From Pseudophaeomoniella oleicola (taxonomy: Eukaryota > Ascomycota > Eurotiomycetes > Phaeomoniellales > Phaeomoniellaceae), in NCBI GenBank assembly GCA_003868215.1, contig QWDQ01000036.1:124001-188000 (forward strand): DNA of 64,000 nt, given 5' to 3'. The notes under the pieces are model-generated. The model ran no database searches, was not told the origin of the DNA, and saw only the letters and a list, made by a program, of their open reading frames with translations. Positions 1 through 11,215 of the stretch are shown here, one piece after another. The position numbers and the translations under genes were made by a program. The first letter of the stretch is position 1. Every line of letters starts with the position of its first letter.

Positions 1-265
1 TCGCTGGAGGAGATGCCAAATACGGGGGTTGGCGCGACAGTGGACGATTTGCAATCGGCGGAGAACGTAGGTGCAACTGTTGCGATGACGGTGGAGGGGT
101 CATCTCCGCTGATGAGGACCGCGGCGGTGAAGATGATGCTTTTGAGACAGGCGCATCTTCTAGTTGAGAGGCTGACAGCGCTGCATGGAGCTGTATCGGC
201 GTTGAAGGTACTTGGATGTCTGAAGAAGGCTGTGATGCCGATTCTGCTTGTATATCTGTCGACAT
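1..265 (-). CDS. 5' end of an unrecognised Ser/Pro-rich protein, cut by the window edge
   Basis: The minus strand is open from an ATG at 263-265 to the window edge, giving 88 codons plus one base. The translation begins MSTDIQAESASQPSSDIQVP and stays rich in Ser, Pro and Gln (for example SSSPPRSSSAEMTPPPSSQQ), the usual look of a disordered N-terminus of a fungal regulatory protein such as a kinase or transcription factor. No domain lies inside the window, so no function can be given. Minus-strand codon bias and composition support coding better than the overlapping plus-strand frame at 13-267, which reads as a shadow. Its promoter must lie in the long gap to the right. Confidence 0.6.
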   Translation of the reverse strand, partial: MSTDIQAESASQPSSDIQVPSTPIQLHAALSASQLEDAPVSKASSSPPRSSSAEMTPPPSSQQLHLRSPPIANRPLSRQPPYLASPPA

Positions 266-3200
266 GATGTCCTACTTGCACGTTCTACTCCGATGTTCGG
301 TGATCAAGTGACAGTCCGAGAATGAGCAGAAATGAAGCAGCTGCGATGAAGTTTGAATGGTGACTAGATGCGCCGCGAGGACGCGATGTTTGTTTTGTAT
401 TTCCCTAGACCAGGCAGCCGGGTTGCTGAGTGTTGATGCCTCAGGCGCAAAGTGACCGCACACGGTGCAACGGCAATCGTGGGTGGAGAGCGGGACTATC
501 TGGATTATCGATAAGTCAACGCAAGCGGTGAGGAATGCAGACAATAGAACGGCCGTTCAAGAATAGTTATATACTGAAGCTGACAATGAACCGGATATAG
601 CGATGGGATAGGAATGTGAGATGGGGTATAGGATGAACGAGTATGAAACGACACATGATGATATTAGGGATAAGATGTTTGACAACACAAGTTGCTAGGG
701 AAGTAAGGTTAGTGTGCGATTGAAGGGGGGGAAAGGGTGGCTGGGCTCGCGGGCTAAGTAAAAGGGACGCTTAGGGAACAAATGGCTGGGGAAATACATG
801 GTAATCACACTGACAAGGGCGTTGGTTCTTGCTGCTCTTCTCCACAGCAACCAAAACCGAAACCTCGAAAACATTCTCCAGAGACCGCGTGAGGGAACAA
901 TTAGATTGTCTAACCCAGTCCTCTCGTCCTGTCGTATCTCAGCATTCCTCTGTGGTTTTATAATCCCCGTGGAATGTGACTAACTGTATACATTCCATTT
1001 GTATATGCATCTCCTGAGAATACAGGTCCTTGCTTGTATTGCTAACATCTCTATGTTATGCTCTCCTTGGGAGAGCGCCATGCTGGGAGATGCTTTATCC
1101 AATCATTGTACTGACATCTGAGGACAACAAACATTCCACAACTACCTACCACGGCATGGAGAGTGAGCTGTCTCGGGCTTCAATCTGAATATATTACATT
1201 GCCTGCTTAAATCGAACCTAGTAACTCTATGGTGAGATTTAGGGTCTCATCATCGTTTGACGCCTCTGGTTTCCTCTATCCCTTCCTCTCCCTTCGTTGT
1301 CCTATCTCCATACAAGCAGAAACACTTCTGGAATGACGCACCTCTTTCTGTCCGAGGAGTTGAAAAACTTTGGCTTCAGTAGTGAAACACATGCGGTACC
1401 TGCATTCTCTCGCCTGTGGCTTGCTTCAACTAGGGGCAACATAGCGTTCGTAACTTCACAATACGTCGCTTTGCCAATAGAACGTTAGGGGCTTCTTGAA
1501 AAACTATTCAACCCTGTGGCCAAAGCTCCGAATAACAGACATGACGACGTCTGTTCTCAACCGTTACCTACAGGATTCCGCGACCATTTAGAGTGAACTG
1601 TGCATCCATCGGCCCTCATTGCAACCCAACATTCCGATATACGAGACGCAAGATCCTCCAACCCCCCAGCGGGAATGAAATAGTCTCCCGGTGTGGAGAA
1701 AGGCTCTCTGAATAGCCTCGCCTACCAACGTTGCAGCTCCTACCGTGAGTTCAGAGCGGGTAACTTCCGGAAGCGCTGCAAGGCTTCATGAGACACTACA
1801 CAAAAGGGTGTCTGCCGCAGAGTCGCGGCTCGGATGCTTAGACACACGTGGTATCCTGTACATTCATCTTACGCGACATGCAGCTCACATGAACAGTGTC
1901 CATGGTCTTTTCTCGTTGTCATGCTCTCGGACGTTCTTTGTTTAATCGAGCATCACTTGTCCAGGAATCCGGAAATCATATGCATTGCGACATTGGTTGA
2001 GCTTTAGTTACTTAGGTTCTGGCCACCCTTTTCGGCTCTGGCTTGATCTAGAGACTCCGTAAGACAAGAATGACACAGGCGCACGCTCGCAAGATCTTGC
2101 AACGCGTTACTGATGTTACCAAATATCCCAACGAACGCGGAGCATTTTGGAGGGTGCAATATATGGACACAACGAAAAGAGTCTGTATGGAAAACAGGAT
2201 GCGCTACTCGAAGCTCAGGGGAGTCGTGCTGTACTATTATAATCCCTAACATCCTGGCTTGGATTCCAGCAAAGACACTGGACAGGCCAACTCGCCGGAA
2301 GACATCATTGGTTTGCCCCTGAGTAGCCAGGGTTCTAGTGTGTTCTCTTCCCGTTCAAATCAGACTAATGATGATAACTACTTCTATGACTCTCTTTTGA
2401 TAAAATAAGGTTTTCGCATGACTGTCATTTCTGGTACATGATTGTGCTGGGATGAGATTGATGAAGTGCCTGTCTAATTCAGATAAGGATGACTTAGACC
2501 AGGCAATGAGACTCCTCGAAGACTGGGATCTTCCAGTCTTTTCTGATAAGCTGAAGACGGCAGCTAGGGCTAGGCTCATGTGCTACTTAGTTACTATGCT
2601 CCTTCCTACCTACCTAGGTCTGCGTCAACCCGGGTCGAAACATGGAAGTAAGCCTCAAGCCACATTGTGACTAAAATCGGATAATCGGGTTGCACAAACC
2701 ATAATTGGCACGTGTACTGAACATGTCTACTTCGTCTTATCACCCGCTGGATATTAACTTAATGCAACTCATGCCTTTGCCAAATGGAGATTGTTGATGC
2801 GGAAAACAGATGATTGGGAGTGGATGGAGGTATTGCCAGACGAGCACGCAATTGATGAGCACGGAGACCGATACACCGCGTACTTATCCACCCACAGCCA
2901 AAGACAGCACACCGTAGCGATGTCCCTATTTATGCTCTTTTATGCATCAAGTATGTATTTATGAAGAGCTGATCTTCTTTCCAGGAGGCATTCGACGTTC
3001 TCGACAGTGGAATGAAGCATCATACTCCTTCCGAAAAACTATGTGAAGACTTCCAACGTGGTAAATGACTGTCATGATTGTCCTCTACATACCTATGCTC
3101 GGTGTGTATTACGGAGTAACGTTGGGACTATCGTTGGACACTACTAAGTTAATAATTAGTAGTCATCGGCCTGGCTGCTTGAGTTTGCACTATGAGGTCT

Positions 3201-3894
3201 AACGTAGTAGCCATGTACTTTATTGTAGATAACGGATCCTCAATTGCCTCTCCATGGGCTTCTCTCAAATAGGATCTTGAATCGTTTTCACTTCTCCATA
3301 GCATGTTCTGGATTAAAGATAGACAGCTTTTGAGCTTCTAGGACTAGAATCCAGCAGGTAATTACAAATGAGCAGTATTGTAGACCTTCTGCAGGTGGGC
3401 ATTGCCTATAGAACTAGTCCATAGGCAGATAATTACCAAGGTTTCTGAGACGATCGTAGTGAAAGAAAAGGAGATCAACGTATTAACTTCCATTCCGTGC
3501 CGAGATGATCCCAGTTCCAAGACTTTACTACGTAGTAACAGTTAATGGCATCCAGTTCGCGTTCCTTGGCATCTCGCTCCAAACCGAATCGAATCTATTA
3601 CTTCTAATCGTTACCACATATTGTTCTCTCGGCGTTTGGTGCATATTTTGATCCAGGAACCCGTTGCATCAGTCATGTCTTTGCTTCTTCCTTGTTTCTG
3701 TTAGTCTCCTTTAATTTTTCCTGGGGTTGATACACTTTCGTTGGGACAACTTAGATCTCGCATCCTTTACAACGTTGTATATCCGTCTTCTGCGTCAATC
3801 ATTTAGCAGATCCGCCCCGAGTGTTGATCATCTGGGGTCACCCTCCTTCGTCTCTTGCTACCAAGAGACTGCCTCTCGTTTTGCACAGTCCAGT
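266..3894. other. Gene-free stretch, 3.6 kb
   Basis: No frame gives a recognisable protein and no tRNA- or rRNA-like block was seen. The left end should carry the promoter of the minus-strand gene at 1-265, and the right end that of the acyltransferase gene. The only mildly protein-like piece is a 72-codon plus-strand frame at 2452-2670 with a charged segment (DKDDLDQAMRLLEDWDLP) that I could not assign. Many short frames with scattered stops suggest old decayed DNA, but no repeat ends or element family could be recognised. Confidence 0.5.
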
Positions 3895-5358
3895 ATGGCA
3901 GCACGTGATACCTCGAAGAACATAAAATGGATCGACGTGAGTATCTTGATTCTGTTTGAAAGCGAGGGGACTGACTGGCTTTCGTGACCAGGGCCTTCGC
4001 GGTGTCGCATCCTTTACCGTTGTGTGCACCCATCTCTCTCGAGCATTTGATTATGGGCTGTTCTTACCTAGAAACAACCCTGACACCCCGATTCGAATAG
4101 TACAATGGCCATTTATACGGATAATATTCCAGGGAAAAGTTGGTGTCGCTATCTTCGCCCTCCTCACGGGCTATGTCTGCGCACTCAAGCCATGGAAGCT
4201 GGCACGTGCTGGAAAACATGGTGACGCCCTCTCAACCGTTGCCAAGAGTGCTTTCCGACGAGTCCCACGATTGATTCTTCCTGCGACGATAGCAATGGTC
4301 ATAGCATGGGTATTGGCTCAATTTGGCGCCTTTACGACAGCGAGCAGGAGCGAGTCGGACTGGTTGCGCTATTCAGCCCCAGTGCTAGAGCCTACATTCT
4401 GGGGGGAAGTAAAACATCTATATTTCAGCTTCTGGAGTGTGTGGACGGATGGCAAGATGGATTATGATGATCACCAGTGGACTTTATTGCCGTTCCTCAA
4501 GGGTGCCATGATCGTCTTCATTACGGTTGCTGCACTTATTTACGCAAGGTTCAGATATCGGATGTTAGCCTACCTTGGCTATTTGGCATATTGGTGGCAG
4601 AACAGCAATCCTGAAACTGGTAAGCATAGCGCAGCCTCTTGTCAGACTTTCGGATTCTAACCCATCGCTCAGAGACGTTTGGGCAACAGATGATCTTCGG
4701 TCTCCTCCTTTGCGACCTTGCTCTTGATCCAGGATACCAACACTTCCTTGCTAGCCACCAAAAGCTGGCGACCTATTGCTCAATTCCCATGATTATCATC
4801 GGATTATACTTGGTTTCCTACCCGGATGCCGAACCCGAATGGGCATCATGGTCCAACTTTCTCTTCGAGTTCTCTCCATATTTATTTCCGGAAGAGGTTC
4901 ACATCTCAAAACGCTTCACGGCTGTAGGTATCGACCTGGCAGCTTTTGGGATCCAATCATGTCATCCCGTTAAAGAAGTGCTATCAAATCGCTTCTTTCT
5001 CTGGCTTGGCCGAAACTCGTTTGCCGTATATCTTATTCATGGGACCCTGCTTCGGACCGTACTGACCTGGATGTTATACGGCATCACGGGGAAACCATGG
5101 CATCCAGAGACCAACCCGGAAACAGGTGAACCTATATACCATTGGATACCTCGCCGTGCCCACGGCTTTGGATTCCTCGTTATTCTTGGCGTTTGGTTTT
5201 CGATCGTCTACTACTCTGCACATCTATGGACCACCTATGTTGATAGTTGGTGTGGCAAGGTAACCAAAAAATTAGAAGACCATATCTTCCTCCAGGACGG
5301 CCAAAAAGAGGGGGAACCTTTAGAGAAGGGCCCTAGTAATGGACCTTTACTTCCCTAA
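3895..5358 (+). CDS. Acyltransferase-3 family integral membrane protein
   Basis: Three exons: 3895-3936, 3992-4619 and 4673-5358, giving 451 residues. The 14-codon first exon ends ...NIKWID and splices onto GLRGVASF, restoring the family signature DGLRGxAS followed by a conserved His (CTHLSRAF). Both introns (55 and 53 nt) have GT-AG ends. Several hydrophobic segments follow, including residues encoded around 4130-4190, 4260-4330, 4500-4590, 4690-4830 and 5170-5230, and a late SFAVYLIHGTLLRT block typical of this family. Members move acyl groups onto sugars, lipids or secondary metabolites at membranes; the substrate cannot be read from sequence. The C-terminal tail is short and charged. The start is chosen because it is the only ATG that joins in frame to the signature. 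The neighbours give no pathway. Confidence 0.85.
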
Positions 5359-7753
5359 GGAACTCAAAGCCTGAATGGGACTGAAAATGCGATTGTATAT
5401 ATCATTTGGCACGACTGCAGTAGCAATACATACGAAATAATGTCTTTCATCATGTATAAAACTTAGGTACGCGCCAGGGGAGTCTGGACTGCAAAGCGAG
5501 AATGGCAATACATGATCTCCACTGCTTTGTTACAAGTCCTTAATGCTCATTTCTAATCTGGTCGACAGTTGAAATCGTCGTGCATGTCTTGATTGACGAC
5601 TCAATGGAAGGAGGGTCTCAGGCTTGAATGAAGCGGGGCAGATCAAACTTCCCCAATATGGGAACTTCCTCAACAACGGAGACATGGCCCCTTCCTTTTT
5701 CTATGCTTCGAAGTGTCAGTCAGACAAGGACATGTAACCATTCACTCACCTAGATAGTATGCAACGATGACTATGCGTTTCGTCTCCCGGTACTGCCATC
5801 CTCTGGACAATGATCTCGGGTTTTAAAATCGGTCCTGACAAGCAAAAGTATTTCCCCTATTTTCTTCAAATTGCGACCAATGCACGTAAACGAGCTATTT
5901 AGGAGACGTGGCATGAGACGGTGATAACGATGCCATGGCTCAGTTCATACTAGTTGCCTATGAGACTCACATTCACAGTATGGAGTGCCGACTAGTACCG
6001 CCGAGACATTGATCTTTCGCAGATCGTTTCAAAGGAAGCGAATCTAATTGCTACGGTGCAAAGCACATGACCGTATGGACAGTAAACATCCTTTCCATGT
6101 TCTCTTTGTTCATTGTACTGAGCGTGAGATGTCCAAGCTCATCAACACCACCGGTGACACTGGTATAAAAGGCAGCTCCCTTGCCCAGAGATGCCTCAAA
6201 AACCCTGATCATCATGTTCGTGATCTGACATATGAGCCGGCTTCGTGAGCAGCACAACAACTTGCGTCTCAGGATGTCGACATCATCGCAGCAGATCTGG
6301 ATACTGTAACGACTTTGATCCCAGGGTTTTCAGTGGCAAACATCCTATCTAACACCACGAGCGACTGATACCGTTTGAACCACCCTGAACGTCGAGACTA
6401 AGCCGTTGAACGAGACATCTCGTGCTGAAAATATATAGATATATACAGATGTGGTTCAAGGTCAGCTGCATAGGACAACTGCTGGCCTAGCAATGCAGAT
6501 TGCAGCCTTTCTGGACGACAATGGTTCGATTGCGTCGACGCCGAGTCACCCCGATATGCCTTTGATGAACATTTGCCACGACACAGTCTTTGGACGGATA
6601 CCTTGAAGGCACGCCAGAAAAACTCGAGGCTAGCAGCGGGAATGTCAAGCGCCTAGGCAGAACAAGCCACAGCCACTTACATGCTCCCACCAGGGCTCAT
6701 ATTTGCAAAGCTCAGAGCCTTATTTCGTCCTCTTTGCTTCGCTTGAAGATGAACATCCAACGAGCACGCTTAACGGCGTTATCGGATCCATTTTCCATGC
6801 GACCCTAACATGCCAGTACTTCTTCCGGACGTACATGCCGATGTTGGGAGCTTCATATATGCTATGTCGAGAGTGCCACCGGGCAGAAGTTATATTATCC
6901 AAGGGTAACTTGCAACTGGTACGACTTTCTGCAGGCATGGAGACGAGCCATGAAGAGGCCCTGGACGTTACAAGGGGTCGTCAATGGACCAGGTTGGCAA
7001 AGCACTTGATAACGCCGGATGATTGAGACTTTACCAGGAGGTGGGGGCTCTGTTTCCAAAGAGCTCTATTTGGGAATGGTGAAGGTAAGAAGCTCTTGGA
7101 AGTCGTGGATATCGTCAAGGTATGCTATAATATTCCAAACGTCGTCTCGGCCAGGGCGGCATGACCGATGTACCACCTGAAGAAGGCCGTCAGGGGAATG
7201 TGCTTCGAGTTGTCTCTAGGGGCTTCAGCAGAGTCGATGCCTCATCATACGAGGACTCCATGGGTCAGTGGACTGACATCTCGACATGTCTTCGAAGGTT
7301 GAGTGGAGGCCAACGACAGCACAAAGCCTAGTTCGTGGTCAAAAGCCTAGAGATGTGTCAGTCGAGGGTGCTCCATTGCGAAAAGGCATTGGGCGCAAGA
7401 GTGGTAGACAAGTGAGCATTGCTAGTCCGAAAGGAGGTATGCTTAGGGCAACGACAACGAGGTTTGCTAACAGAGGTCGAGAGGACGAATAGTTTCCCAC
7501 GCTTTCAATCCTCGAGAACCGTGCAAGTCGTTCTTCCAATCCAGCAGCGTATCACTTTCCCGAGTCTTCACTCTCTCCCTATCTCTCTGTATCTCCCTGT
7601 CTCTCGCAATCTGTTCTCACATCTCTGAACCTCACTTCCTTCAACGTTATCACTTTCTCTCTAGCCAAGTTCAACACTTCTCTGCTTGCCAACATCAGAA
7701 ATTCACCAGCTCTTATCCACGAGATTACGAAGAACAGGCTTCACCAGTCAGCC
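5359..7753. other. Intergenic region holding a decayed gene and the promoter of the next gene
   Basis: 2.4 kb without an intact gene. Its middle carries an NmrA-like relic (separate entry). The last 200 bases (about 7550-7720) are pyrimidine-rich with runs of TCTCTC/CTCTCT, a common leader and promoter feature of fungal genes, and would serve the gene starting at 7754. A minus-strand open piece near 5625-5705 (reading GKFDLPRFIQA before a stop) looks faintly protein-like but is too short to assign. Confidence 0.5.
6130..7030 (+). pseudogene. Decayed NmrA-like NAD(P)-binding protein gene
   Basis: From an ATG at 6130 the frame reads MSKLINTTGDTGIKGSSLAQ, then CLKNPDHHVRDLTYEPAS, and meets a TGA at 6246. 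The next bases, in a shifted frame, read AQQLASQDVDIIAADLD and TLIPGFSVANILSNTTSD. This is the typical start of NmrA-type proteins: a TGxxGxxG dinucleotide-binding loop, then RxLTRNP-like, then a VxxxxADLDD-like stretch. The loop itself is altered (TGDTGIKGSS). Beyond about 6370 stops and frame changes are frequent; scattered later pieces up to a frame ending at 7026 may belong to it, but the right boundary is uncertain. It looks like a dead copy of a host redox-sensor or reductase-like gene. The N-terminal assignment is fairly firm and the extent is a guess. Confidence 0.55.
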
Positions 7754-8947
7754 ATGAATCCAAAGTCTAACCCCTTGTCCGGAGGAGATGAAGTCTCTGG
7801 ACTTGTAAGCTCTCATAGCTCTTCAACATCTCGGATTTCAGCAACTGCCCATGTGTTGAACCGGGGCAATGACAATGCAACACAAAATGATCTCTCTGAG
7901 TATGAGCTTTCTGGCAATGAGCTTGTAGACGTTGGTCACGAAAACACTGAGCTCTCAGGTATTGATTCTCTGCGTTCGTCATTCGTCTGGCCTGAGTACG
8001 AGATCAATGGTCAACTGAACCCTACAAACGAACAACGAGAACACTCAGACGTCGTATCAGAATCCTCCAAGGAGCAAATCTCAACTCAAAATTCTAGTCG
8101 TTACAACGTTCCAACGAATCTTAATGTCGACGGTCTGCAAGATGCAACACAGCAGGCACTGATGCAGTTGAACAACCCAGATCTACTCCCTGAAGACATC
8201 TCATACACCACTCTCTTGAACTTAGATCCAATGGCAGCATATCCCAGCCACACCACGACCACTTCGAATTCCTCAGTCCAATCTCCGCATCCAGAATCTG
8301 ATTCAGAGGATAATGATCTCCTTCCACGCTCAGAAAATCAAGACGAGACACCTGAACATTCCTACACACCTTGCCAATGTCCTGACTGCCTCACCTTCTT
8401 CTGCATCAACCAAGTCATCGAATCCGGTGACCCAATGCCTGCCCGTGGCTCCAAAATGATAGCCGACTATTTCGTCGCAATGGAGAAGAACGAAGAGAAC
8501 AAGAAGGATAGGATGAGAGTGGACCCCAGACTTAGAACCATCATGCCGCCACCAATGGAAGGTTGGACGTTCGTCGGGATCCCCGACGCAGGCATTGTGA
8601 TACCACCTGCTGTCGAAGACGTCGAGACCGTCGACGACAAACTCAGAAAGGGGGTCGAGTACTATCGTCTACAAATGTATGACGATAGTACTGCAGACTC
8701 CGGAGACGACGATGATGATGACGATGCCACCGTCGACGCCCCCGACACCACCACCGCCATCGCCACCAACCGCCGCCTCCCCCTCATCCCAACGGGCCCG
8801 CCCCTGCCAAGGATCCTGCCGAGCCCGAGCCCAAACGGGAGGGTCTACAAGAGACCAAGGGTGGCGGCAGAGGTCAAGCGCCCGTTTGACCCGTATTACA
8901 ACACGTTCCCGAAGAGGGGCAGGGCGCCCTCTTCAAGACAGGTTTAG
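7754..8947 (+). CDS. Unrecognised acidic protein with a Cys cluster and a basic tail
   Basis: Single exon, 397 residues, starting MNPKSNPLSGGDEVSGLVSS after a long CT-rich leader. The first half is Ser/Asn/Glu-rich and probably disordered. Around residues 206-217 sits PCQCPDCLTFFC, a CxCxxCxxxxC cluster that might bind a metal. A better conserved-looking segment follows (GSKMIADYFVAMEKNEENKK, then RTIMPPPMEGWTFVGIPDAG). Next come an Asp run, a Pro/Thr-rich linker, and a basic C-terminus (YKRPRVAAEVKRPFD, FPKRGRAP) that could be a nuclear signal. I do not recognise the family. Codon use in the last third shifts strongly to GC-rich third positions. A nuclear role is inference only. Confidence 0.7.
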   Translation: MNPKSNPLSGGDEVSGLVSSHSSSTSRISATAHVLNRGNDNATQNDLSEYELSGNELVDVGHENTELSGIDSLRSSFVWPEYEINGQLNPTNEQREHSDVVSESSKEQISTQNSSRYNVPTNLNVDGLQDATQQALMQLNNPDLLPEDISYTTLLNLDPMAAYPSHTTTTSNSSVQSPHPESDSEDNDLLPRSENQDETPEHSYTPCQCPDCLTFFCINQVIESGDPMPARGSKMIADYFVAMEKNEENKKDRMRVDPRLRTIMPPPMEGWTFVGIPDAGIVIPPAVEDVETVDDKLRKGVEYYRLQMYDDSTADSGDDDDDDDATVDAPDTTTAIATNRRLPLIPTGPPLPRILPSPSPNGRVYKRPRVAAEVKRPFDPYYNTFPKRGRAPSSRQV

Positions 8948-9196
8948 ATAGGGGGTTGGGGACTGTTGTTTGGCTGTGCGTTGGGGGGAAAGGGGGGAGG
9001 TCATGTCAGATACGAATTTTTTTTTTGTTTCATCAAAAGGGTCAATTTGGAGTTCGTGGTGTTGCTGCTTTTTTTTTTAGTCTTTTTAATGAATCATGAG
9101 AATCACAAGGGCCTTGTAGGCCATTTCATCGAAGAAGAGAAAGGCGTTTTTTGAATCAATGGCTGAGATTTGGTAAAAGTTCACTTTTGATTCGAT

Positions 9197-10770
9197 CTAT
9201 GATATCCCAGCAGCACCTCCAGCAGCGGCACATTTCCTGCCAACCCACGCACTCCCAAACTCCGCGTACTCTTCCTTTGTGACCAAGATCCCTCTGAAAC
9301 CGTCCCACCTCCTCTCCGCGGCCGCCATCCTCGCTCCACCTAACCACGTCGACCGGACAGGATCGCCGCTGCTGCCGGCCATTTTCCTCGCTCGCACGAC
9401 GCACTCGACGCTCGCGCGCGCTCTGACCTCGGATTCGACTCTCTCGACGAAGCCGGGAGTATTGGCGTTGCCGCCGACGACGAGGATGTTGGAGAGCATG
9501 GTCGCCTGCAGGGCGGGGGGCAGCGTGGAGAGGGATTGCAGGACGAGATCGGGGATGCCGGGTTGCGGGGAGCCGATGTCTGAGGGCGTGAAGAGGATTT
9601 CCGGGACGGTGAAGCGTTCGTTTGAGAGCGTCATGGAGGTTTCGGGGACGGCCGTCGTTGGGGTTGTAGGTGTTGTGGTTGTGGTTGTGGATGGGAAGGG
9701 GGATGACGAGGCTTGTTTTCGTTTGAGAGGATGGGCGGTGGGTAAGGGGTTGTGAGGGCGCGTGTAGCCTTGTTTGACGTGGAGGCCGTCGGGGAGGATG
9801 TAATCTATTAGCAGCGAGGAGGGAGATGTGGTGTCTACATCGTCGAGATCCATCGTGTCGGATTCAGGAGGAGTAAGAGGACGTTTTCGGGTTTGCATGT
9901 TACGCTTCGGGTTGCCTTTCCATGTAGCTTCTAGGTCGGATTTGAAGTCTTGACTGACAAAGCAGGTCTGTTCCTTGATATCATTTACGATGTAAGTGTC
10001 TTGGTGGAGGTCATAGTGACGGGTTGAGACAAGCTCCTTGAGCATATTCGTTAGATGCTTCCCTCCAAAGTCAAGGCGCCGTATCGCTCGTTGTATAGGT
10101 CGAGACTTGTATACTGGAGTTATTGTTGTATGAGAATAGCCGCTATCGATCACTAATAGACACTCCACTGGAGATACTTTAGATGCTTCGGACGATGGCT
10201 CAGGATCTCCCATGAGGGGATGTATGTCGTGGAATGCGTTGAGAGTCGGCCCTGTACATGGTTAGTGTCACCTCGTCCACCTCCAGGAGACTGTAGCCTA
10301 CCAATCACTCGGGTATATGCTCCAAACCCCCATTCCTCCATGACGATCTCATCCGCATTCTTCTGCAATGGAGGTAACACGTTTGGCGGCTCCGTGAGCA
10401 CTAGAGTTGTATCCGCGACATCCTTGACATAGAGATCCTTCAACGCCGTCTTCTCGTCGAAGAATGTATGATCCCATATCGCCTTCTGCGCTTCCCAGCT
10501 CACAATCTGCCCCTTCTCTACCGGCCGTCGAAATATCGCATCTGTCCAATCGGAGACCTTGTCATCCAGCTGTGAAGCGATGTAAGTCCGCTTATCGCGC
10601 GTCCGAGCAAGAGCATTTGGTATTGAGTGACAGTGCTCCAGAAGCTCTGCATCATCCTTCGCTGAGTCCGATGTGAAACCAGCCTTTAGTGTATATGCGC
10701 CATTGTCTATTATGAGCGTTCTCGAGGGGAGAGGAGCTTCCCGCTGCTTGGTTTTGCTAGGTCTCGGCAT
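9197..10770 (-). CDS. ARP6: Actin-related protein 6 (SWR1-type chromatin remodeller subunit)
   Basis: Two exons on the minus strand: 10770-10302 and 10251-9197, with a 50-nt GT-AG intron, giving 507 residues. The N-terminus carries the actin-fold phosphate loop (LIIDNGAYTLKAGF), then VLTEPPNVLPP and EEWGFGAYTRVIGPTLNAFH across the splice. The second half has the second phosphate-binding loop (LLVIDSGYSHTTI) and ILVVGGNANTPGF near the end, followed by STWLGGARMA. Divergence from actin, the EPPN..PP motif and the length of the insertions fit Arp6, which in SWR1 helps deposit H2A.Z. A low-complexity insert (residues about 290-350, Pro/Thr/Ser-rich) makes it longer than yeast Arp6 (438). It is divergent from DCC1. 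Confidence 0.88.
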
Positions 10771-11215
10771 GAATCCGGTCTTTGAGGGTGGAATTGGGAG
10801 GTCGAGTGGTATTGATAAATTGCTCTACCGACACACATATGGCGGCCAGAAGCTACTGTCTTCGCGACATGACCACCACGTCAAGTCAATGATCATTGAT
10901 CGTTGCGCTGTAGAAATATTGTGGAGAAGGATTGACGACGTCCAGATCTTCCCCACATGATGTCGCGTCGAGGAGCTTGGACGCGTTAAGTGATGAATTA
11001 CCAAGATAGGACAAATGTCAAGACAGACGGCCATTGACCAACTCGATACAAGTAATTAAGGGAGATGCTGCTGTTGCTGTTTCTGCTCCCATAAGATTGT
11101 CCTAGGCTATCCAAATTGAATCGGCATCAACCAAACCTGTGAACCAGAGAGATCTGTGGATATAACGCTGTTCGTCTTTCCAGAGTAGCTACGAGCCCAT
11201 GCTATTTGGTTCAGC
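10771..11215. promoter_or_regulatory. Shared promoter region, ARP6 / DCC1
   Basis: A 445-bp gap between two divergent starts. It holds ACGCGT at 10981-10986, 230 bp upstream of the DCC1 ATG. This hexamer is the MluI cell-cycle box bound by MBF in front of S-phase genes. No clear TATA box was seen. One hexamer alone is weak evidence. Confidence 0.4.

Noticed and set aside
13-267. Plus-strand 84-codon frame at the left edge
   Set aside because: The minus strand of the same bases is open to the edge with a Ser/Pro-rich, protein-like composition; the plus frame is its shadow.
1195-1225. Possible tRNA B box (minus strand GGTTCGATT)
   Set aside because: Lacks the closing C, an A box and a cloverleaf in the flanks.
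9279-9755. Plus-strand 158-codon frame
   Set aside because: Antisense shadow of the GC-rich ARP6 second exon; Gly/Val repeats arise from the Pro/Thr insert.
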